A stretch of DNA of 64,000 nucleotides, taken from positions 2,365,001 to 2,429,000 of the forward strand of contig NZ_JAVDYC010000001.1 in the NCBI RefSeq assembly GCF_031458255.1, read 5' to 3'. The stretch's first letter is position 1. Every line of letters begins with the position of its first letter. Shown piece after piece: positions 60,049-64,000 of the stretch. Source of the DNA: Catenuloplanes niger (GTDB taxonomy: Bacteria > Actinomycetota > Actinomycetes > Mycobacteriales > Micromonosporaceae). Below the pieces are notes generated by a model. That model was not told the origin of the DNA and searched no databases. It was given only the letters and a program-made list of their open reading frames with translations. Position numbers and translations under genes: made by a program.

Positions 60049-61371
60049 TCAGGCCGGGAGCGGGGACTTCGGCGGGACGGGCTCGTCGTCGAGGGACGGC
60101 AGGCGCGAGGTCTCCGGCGCGAAGGCCAGCGCGACGAGCGTGAGGACCAGGGCGGCCGCGACGTAGACCGAGACCGCGAACGCGCCGCCGGTGGACCGGA
60201 CCAGCTGGATCGCGATGATCGGGGCGAGCGCGCCACCGAAGATGCCGGCGATCTGGTAGCCCATCGAGGCGCCGGAGTAGCGCAGCCGGGTGGAGAACAT
60301 CTCCGCGACGAACGCGGCCTGCGGACCGTACATGACCGCGTGCGTGGCCAGCGCGACCACCACGGTGAGCACGATGACCACGGTGTTCCCGGTGTCCAGC
60401 AGCGGGAAGAACGCGAACGCCCAGACCGCGGCCGCGACCGCGCCGGCCGCGTAGACCGGGCGGCGGCCGTACCGGTCGGAGAGCGCGCCGGACAGCGGGA
60501 TGAGCAGCAACTGCAGGCCGGACGCGACCAGCACACCGGTCAGCGCGACCGTGCGCGGCAGCCCGACCGTGCCGGTGACGTAGGTGAGCACATACAGGCT
60601 GAAGGTGTAGAACGCGACGTCGGTGCCGATCCGGGCGGCCATCGCGACGAGCAGGCCGCGCGGGTGCCGGCGCAGCACCTCGACCAGCGGCAGGCGCGGC
60701 TTCACACCGTGCGCCTCGACCGCGGCGAACGAGGGCGACTCGCTGACCGACACCCGGATCCACAGCCCGACCAGCACCAGCAGCCCGGACAGCAGGAACG
60801 GGATGCGCCAGCCCCAGCCGAGGAACGCCGCCTCGGACAGCGTGACGGACAGCACCCAGAGCACGCCGGACGCGAGCAGGTTGCCGGCCGGCACGCCGAC
60901 CTGCGGCCAGGACGCGGAGAGGCCGCGCCGGGCCGGGTCGCCGTGCTCCAGTGACATCACGACCGCGCCGCCCCACTCGCCGCCGAGGCCGAGGCCCTGC
61001 AGGAATCGCATGGACACCAGGAGGACCGGCGCGGCGACGCCGATGGTGGCGTAGGTCGGCAGCAGCCCGATGAGAAACGTGGCGCCGCCCATCAGGACGA
61101 GCGTGACGACCAGCACCCCCTTCCGGCCGTAGCGATCGCCGAAGTGGCCGAAGACGATGCCGCCGAGCGGCCGCGCGACGAAGCCCACCGCGTACGTCGT
61201 GAACGCCAGCAGCGTGCCGGTGAGCGGCTCGAACGTCGGGAAGAACAGCTTGCCGAAGACCAGGGCGGCGGCGGAGGCGTAGAGGAAGAAGTCGTACCAC
61301 TCCAGCGAGGTGCCGACGAGGCTGGCGATGATGACGCGTCGGGCTTCCTTCGGATTGCGGGTCGTCGTCAT
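60049..61371 (-). CDS. MFS transporter, metabolite:H+ symporter (MHS) family
   Basis: A 440-residue permease of the MHS branch. It opens RRVIIASLVGTSLEWYDFFLYA, the G-x-x-x-E-W-Y-D-F motif of MHS proteins, and has FGHFGDRYGRKGVL (TM2-3), QGLGLGGEWGGAV (TM4-5) and LSDRYGRRPVY. Such symporters import carboxylates, betaine or shikimate. It is divergent from pxpB with an AATCGT/ACGATT dyad between. It may import 5-oxoproline or a related metabolite for pxpB/pxpC, which is inference. Confidence 0.92.
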   Translation of the reverse strand: MTTTRNPKEARRVIIASLVGTSLEWYDFFLYASAAALVFGKLFFPTFEPLTGTLLAFTTYAVGFVARPLGGIVFGHFGDRYGRKGVLVVTLVLMGGATFLIGLLPTYATIGVAAPVLLVSMRFLQGLGLGGEWGGAVVMSLEHGDPARRGLSASWPQVGVPAGNLLASGVLWVLSVTLSEAAFLGWGWRIPFLLSGLLVLVGLWIRVSVSESPSFAAVEAHGVKPRLPLVEVLRRHPRGLLVAMAARIGTDVAFYTFSLYVLTYVTGTVGLPRTVALTGVLVASGLQLLLIPLSGALSDRYGRRPVYAAGAVAAAVWAFAFFPLLDTGNTVVIVLTVVVALATHAVMYGPQAAFVAEMFSTRLRYSGASMGYQIAGIFGGALAPIIAIQLVRSTGGAFAVSVYVAAALVLTLVALAFAPETSRLPSLDDEPVPPKSPLPA

Positions 61372-61423
61372 GACGGGCTCCTACGGATCGCGGATGCGTT
61401 GTGCCGTATGCCACACTGTAGGA

Positions 61424-61438
61424 AATCGTAGAACGATT
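61424..61438. promoter_or_regulatory. FadR/GntR-type operator between the MHS and pxpB genes
   Basis: AATCGT-AGA-ACGATT (61424-61438) is a 6-bp inverted repeat with a 3-base gap, central in the 118-bp divergent promoter region. It fits the FadR-subfamily GntR pattern T-n-G-T-n(3)-A-C-n-A. No GntR gene is nearby. Confidence 0.55.
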
Positions 61439-61489
61439 GAGCAATTCCTCAATATGAAGATGGTGTAAACCGACAGATGGGGCAACGTC

Positions 61490-62104
61490 ATGCACGCGCG
61501 TCGGGCCGGACCGTCGGCCATATTGATCGAGCTTCCCGGGGACGACGCGGTTTCCGCCGCATACGACCTGCTCACCGACCTGCGTGACCGCGGCGAGCTG
61601 ACCGCGGCGGAGATCGTCCCGGCCGCCCGGACCGTGCTGCTGGACGGCGTCCCCGACCCGGACCGGGTGTTCCGGCTGCTCCCCCAGGACCTGTCGGCCG
61701 GCGCCACCACACCGGCGAAACCGCGCCAGATCACGATCGGCACGCGGTACGACGGGGAGGACCTGGACGACGTCGCCCGCCTCTGGGGCACCGACCGGGC
61801 CGGCGTGATCGCGATCCACACCGGCACCGAGTTCCGGGTGGCGTTCTGCGGGTTCGCACCCGGCTTCGCCTACCTCACCGGGCTCGGGCCGCGTCACCAC
61901 GTGCCGCGCCGGGCGTCGCCGCGCACCCGGGTGCCGGCCGGGACCGTGGCGCTGGCCGGGCCGTACAGCGGCGTCTACCCCACGGCGTCGCCCGGCGGCT
62001 GGCAGCTGATCGGCCGTACCCGGGAGACGCTCTTCGATCTGGAGAACGACCCACCCGCGCTGCTCACCCCGGGCACGATCGTCCGTTTTGCCGAGGAGAC
62101 ATGA
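61490..62104 (+). CDS. pxpB: 5-Oxoprolinase subunit PxpB (KipI family)
   Basis: A 204-residue subunit of bacterial 5-oxoprolinase, which opens 5-oxo-L-proline to glutamate with ATP. It shows GFAPGFAYLTGL, RTRVPAGTVALAGPYSGVYPT and SPGGWQLIGRT (in pieces), the KipI/DUF213 hallmark segments. It overlaps pxpC by ATGA (62101-62104), so the subunits are made together. PxpA, the third subunit, is not in the window. Confidence 0.93.
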   Translation: MHARRAGPSAILIELPGDDAVSAAYDLLTDLRDRGELTAAEIVPAARTVLLDGVPDPDRVFRLLPQDLSAGATTPAKPRQITIGTRYDGEDLDDVARLWGTDRAGVIAIHTGTEFRVAFCGFAPGFAYLTGLGPRHHVPRRASPRTRVPAGTVALAGPYSGVYPTASPGGWQLIGRTRETLFDLENDPPALLTPGTIVRFAEET

Positions 62105-63003
62105 GCCTGGAGATCATCAAGGCGGGGGTACGGACGACCGTGCAGGATCTCGGGCGGCCCGGCCTCGCGCACCTCGGCGTGCCCCGGTCCGGCGCGCTGG
62201 ACGCGGGCGCGCTGCGCCTCGCGAACCGGCTGGCCGGCAACCCACCGGACGCGGCCGGCCTGGAGATCACGCTCGGCGGGCTGCGGGCCCGCGCGAACCG
62301 GGCGATGACGCTCGCGGTCACCGGCGCGCCCGGCCCGGTCACGATCGGCCGCCGGCCGGCCGACCCGGAGCTGCCGCTGGCGGTCCCCGCCGGTGCGGTG
62401 ATCGACATCGGTCGCCCCACCGCCGGCCTGCGCGTCTATCTGGCCGTGGGCGGCGGCATCGCGGTGCCACCGGTGCTGGGCAGCCGGTCCACGGACACGC
62501 TCTCCGGTCTCGGCCCCGGCCCGGTGCGCGACGGCGACGTGCTGCCGGTCGGCCCGCCCACCGCGCTGCCGCCGGGCGTCGACGTGGCACTCCGCCGGCA
62601 GCCGCCCGCCGCGCTGCGCCTGCGCGTCTGGCCCGGGCCGCGCGACGACTGGTTCACCGCGGACGCGTGGCGCACGCTGCTCGGCGCGGACTACCGGGTG
62701 TCGCCGCAGACCGACCGGATCGGCGCCCGGCTGACCGGCCCGGCGCTGACCCGCGCGATCGACGGCGAGCTGCCCAGCGAGGGCGTGGTGCTCGGCGCGA
62801 TCCAGGTGCCGGCGGACGGCCAGCCGCTGATCTTCCTCGCCGACCACCCCACCACCGGCGGTTACCCGGTGATCGGCGTGGTGGACCCGTCCGACGTGGA
62901 CCGGCTCGCCCAGGCCCGCCCCGGCACGGCCATCCGCTTCACCCGGGCCCCGGCCACCCGGGACCGGCGCACGGCCACCCGGGACCAGAGCACGGCACCC
63001 TGA
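62101..63003 (+). CDS. pxpC: 5-Oxoprolinase subunit PxpC (KipA/biotin-dependent carboxyltransferase family)
   Basis: A 300-residue subunit of 5-oxoprolinase. It has IIKAGVRTTVQDLGRPGLAH at the start, GVPRSGALDAGALRLANRL (both in pieces) and YPVIGVVDPSD, the KipA/UCA-type signatures. Forms the heteromer with PxpB. Also called KipA in Bacillus. Confidence 0.93.
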   Translation: MSLEIIKAGVRTTVQDLGRPGLAHLGVPRSGALDAGALRLANRLAGNPPDAAGLEITLGGLRARANRAMTLAVTGAPGPVTIGRRPADPELPLAVPAGAVIDIGRPTAGLRVYLAVGGGIAVPPVLGSRSTDTLSGLGPGPVRDGDVLPVGPPTALPPGVDVALRRQPPAALRLRVWPGPRDDWFTADAWRTLLGADYRVSPQTDRIGARLTGPALTRAIDGELPSEGVVLGAIQVPADGQPLIFLADHPTTGGYPVIGVVDPSDVDRLAQARPGTAIRFTRAPATRDRRTATRDQSTAP

Positions 63004-63127
63004 GCCGCAGCGCCCCGAGCAGTCCCGAACAACGGCCGCCCCGAAGGGCGGCGCCCGAGCGGCGGTGGCCTGAACGGCTGTAACCAAGGCGGCGGCCAGG
63101 GCGGCGCCTCGGTCCGCCCCAGCCGGC

Positions 63128-64000
63128 CTAGCCGGCCTGGCGGAGCAGGAGCGGCTCGGTGAGGGTGCGGAAGCGGCCGGGCGGCATGCCGAACTCGCGG
63201 CGGAACGCGCCGGCGAACGCGAACTCGGTGGCGTAGCCGACGCGGCGGGCGATCGCGGCCAGCGGCGCGTCCGTCTCGCGGAGCAGCTGGGCGCCCTGGT
63301 GCAGGCGGCGGCCGATCAGGTACGTCATCGGCGGCGCGCCGACCAGCGCGGTGAACCGCCGGGTGAACGCGGTCCGCGACATCCCGGCCGTACGGCTGAG
63401 CCGCTCCACGGTCCACGGCGCCTCCGGGCTGGCGTGGATCTCGCGCAGCGCGGCCGCGATGCCCGGGTCGGCGAGCGCGTCCCAGGCCGGGGCCGTCTCC
63501 CGGTGCTCCGCGTGCCAGAGCCGCAGCGCGTGCACGAGCACCAGGTCGACCAGCGCGCGGTGGGTGACGAGCATGCCGTCCCGCGGCTTGTCCAGGTCGT
63601 CGGTGAGCAGCTCGGACAGCGCGCCCAGCCGGCCGTCGGACGCGATCAGCAGCACGTCCGGCAGCGAGCGGAGGAACGGGTGGATGCTGCCGCCGCGCTC
63701 CAGCCGGTAGATGCCGCAGATCATGTCCACCGGCGTCGGCGTGGTCGGCGCGGCCTGCAGGCCCATCGGCGCGGGCGGCAGCTCGGCCAGCGTGCACGGC
63801 CGCGGGCCGAACCCGTGCGCGGCGCCGTGCGGGATCACCGCGACGTCACCGGCGCGCATGCGCGCCGGTGCGGCCGACTCGGAGATCAGCCAGCCCTCGC
63901 CGCGCAGCAGCACGTGGAACCCGACGCCCTCGCACGCGTCGAACCGGCCGGCGAACGTGGCCGGCACCTCGGCCCGGCGCCCGTAGACCTGCCCGATCCG
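63128..64000 (-). CDS. AraC family regulator with cupin domain (5' end outside the window)
   Basis: At least 291 residues are present. The gene runs off the right edge because the frame is open beyond 64,000 with RIGQVYGRRAEV-like sequence. An N-terminal cupin_6 domain has EGVGFHVLLRGEGWLISE and GDVAVIPHGAAHGF. A C-terminal AraC double HTH has WTVERLSRTAGMSRTAFTRRF and RRVGYATEFAFAGAFRREFG (in pieces), plus GMPPGRFR. Effector unknown. It is separated from pxpC by about 120 bp on the opposite strand. Confidence 0.85.
   Translation of the reverse strand, partial: RIGQVYGRRAEVPATFAGRFDACEGVGFHVLLRGEGWLISESAAPARMRAGDVAVIPHGAAHGFGPRPCTLAELPPAPMGLQAAPTTPTPVDMICGIYRLERGGSIHPFLRSLPDVLLIASDGRLGALSELLTDDLDKPRDGMLVTHRALVDLVLVHALRLWHAEHRETAPAWDALADPGIAAALREIHASPEAPWTVERLSRTAGMSRTAFTRRFTALVGAPPMTYLIGRRLHQGAQLLRETDAPLAAIARRVGYATEFAFAGAFRREFGMPPGRFRTLTEPLLLRQAG

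Noticed and set aside
1-64000. tRNA, rRNA or mobile-element genes
   Set aside because: None seen by eye: no cloverleaf-like run ending in CCA next to gltX or elsewhere, and no transposase or integrase motif. A tRNAscan run would settle the tRNA question.

Overview
This 64-kb window is chromosomal DNA from a high-GC (about 70% or more) actinomycete, most likely of the family Micromonosporaceae (Actinoplanes, Catenuloplanes or Micromonospora type). The evidence is the very strong G/C bias at third codon positions, frequent GTG starts, homodimeric AceE, the FasR-FabD-FabH-ACP-FabF cluster followed by a DUF3145 gene, an Scr1/WhiJ-type HTH plus DUF397 locus, IdeR/DmdR-type iron boxes, and many small Actinobacteria-typical families. 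The genus is inference. There are no rRNA or tRNA genes, transposases, integrases, phage genes or CRISPR arrays.

Layout. 1-8.4 kb: the 5' part of a thiamine-diphosphate dehydrogenase gene, a MuiA-like gene and yjbQ on the minus strand, then aceE with a textbook terminator, a Cache-HAMP chemoreceptor and an SRPBCC protein. 8.4-14.2 kb: MFS permease, DUF3592 protein, gltX, a CopC-like copper protein, a secreted one-TM protein and a diacylglycerol-kinase-family lipid kinase. 14.2-15.9 kb: a small HTH protein coupled to a Clp-N-domain protein behind a perfect 18-bp palindrome, followed by about 900 bp of non-coding DNA with a 19-bp tandem repeat array and a long inverted repeat. 15.9-23.1 kb: a two-gene ABC exporter with an unusual ATPase, a PrmC-like methyltransferase, a GNAT, an MBL-fold protein, and a giant Ser/Thr kinase with a roughly 600-residue low-complexity linker and an extracytoplasmic ricin-type domain. 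23.2-30 kb: a complete tripartite tricarboxylate transporter (TctC-TctB-TctA), an FNT channel, moeA, DUF2000 and AraC genes. 30-34.3 kb: a secreted serine hydrolase, the Scr1-type HTH/DUF397/DUF397 locus, a TetR regulator and a doubtful small gene. 34.5-41.6 kb: fasR, fabD, fabH, acpP and fabF, then a GH3 lipoprotein and DUF3145 gene on the other strand. 41.8-46 kb: a small conserved-looking protein with a hairpin leader, an alpha/beta hydrolase, a HelD/HelR-type RNA polymerase recycling ATPase and a MerR regulator. 46.5-56.4 kb: an orphan FtsX-type permease, a secreted SMP-30-like protein, a CDF metal exporter with an AT-rich operator-like site, a secreted CBM2 protein, a DUF2269 protein, SurE, a second Ser/Thr kinase with a repeat-built tail, a STAS anti-anti-sigma factor and a one-TM protein. 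56.4-60 kb: an iron-regulated siderophore island (aryl carrier protein, amine N-hydroxylase, GNAT, ferric-siderophore ABC ATPase) with three iron boxes. 60-64 kb: MHS-family permease divergent from pxpB-pxpC, and an AraC gene running off the window.

The fab operon supplies fatty acids under FasR control. AceE provides acetyl-CoA. The siderophore island looks like the tailoring and uptake part of a mixed phenolate/hydroxamate pathway whose assembly-line genes are not here. The least explained parts are the HTH/Clp-N module with its palindrome and neighbouring repeat DNA, the kinase with a repeat linker and sugar-binding-like domain, and the repeat-built tail of the second kinase.
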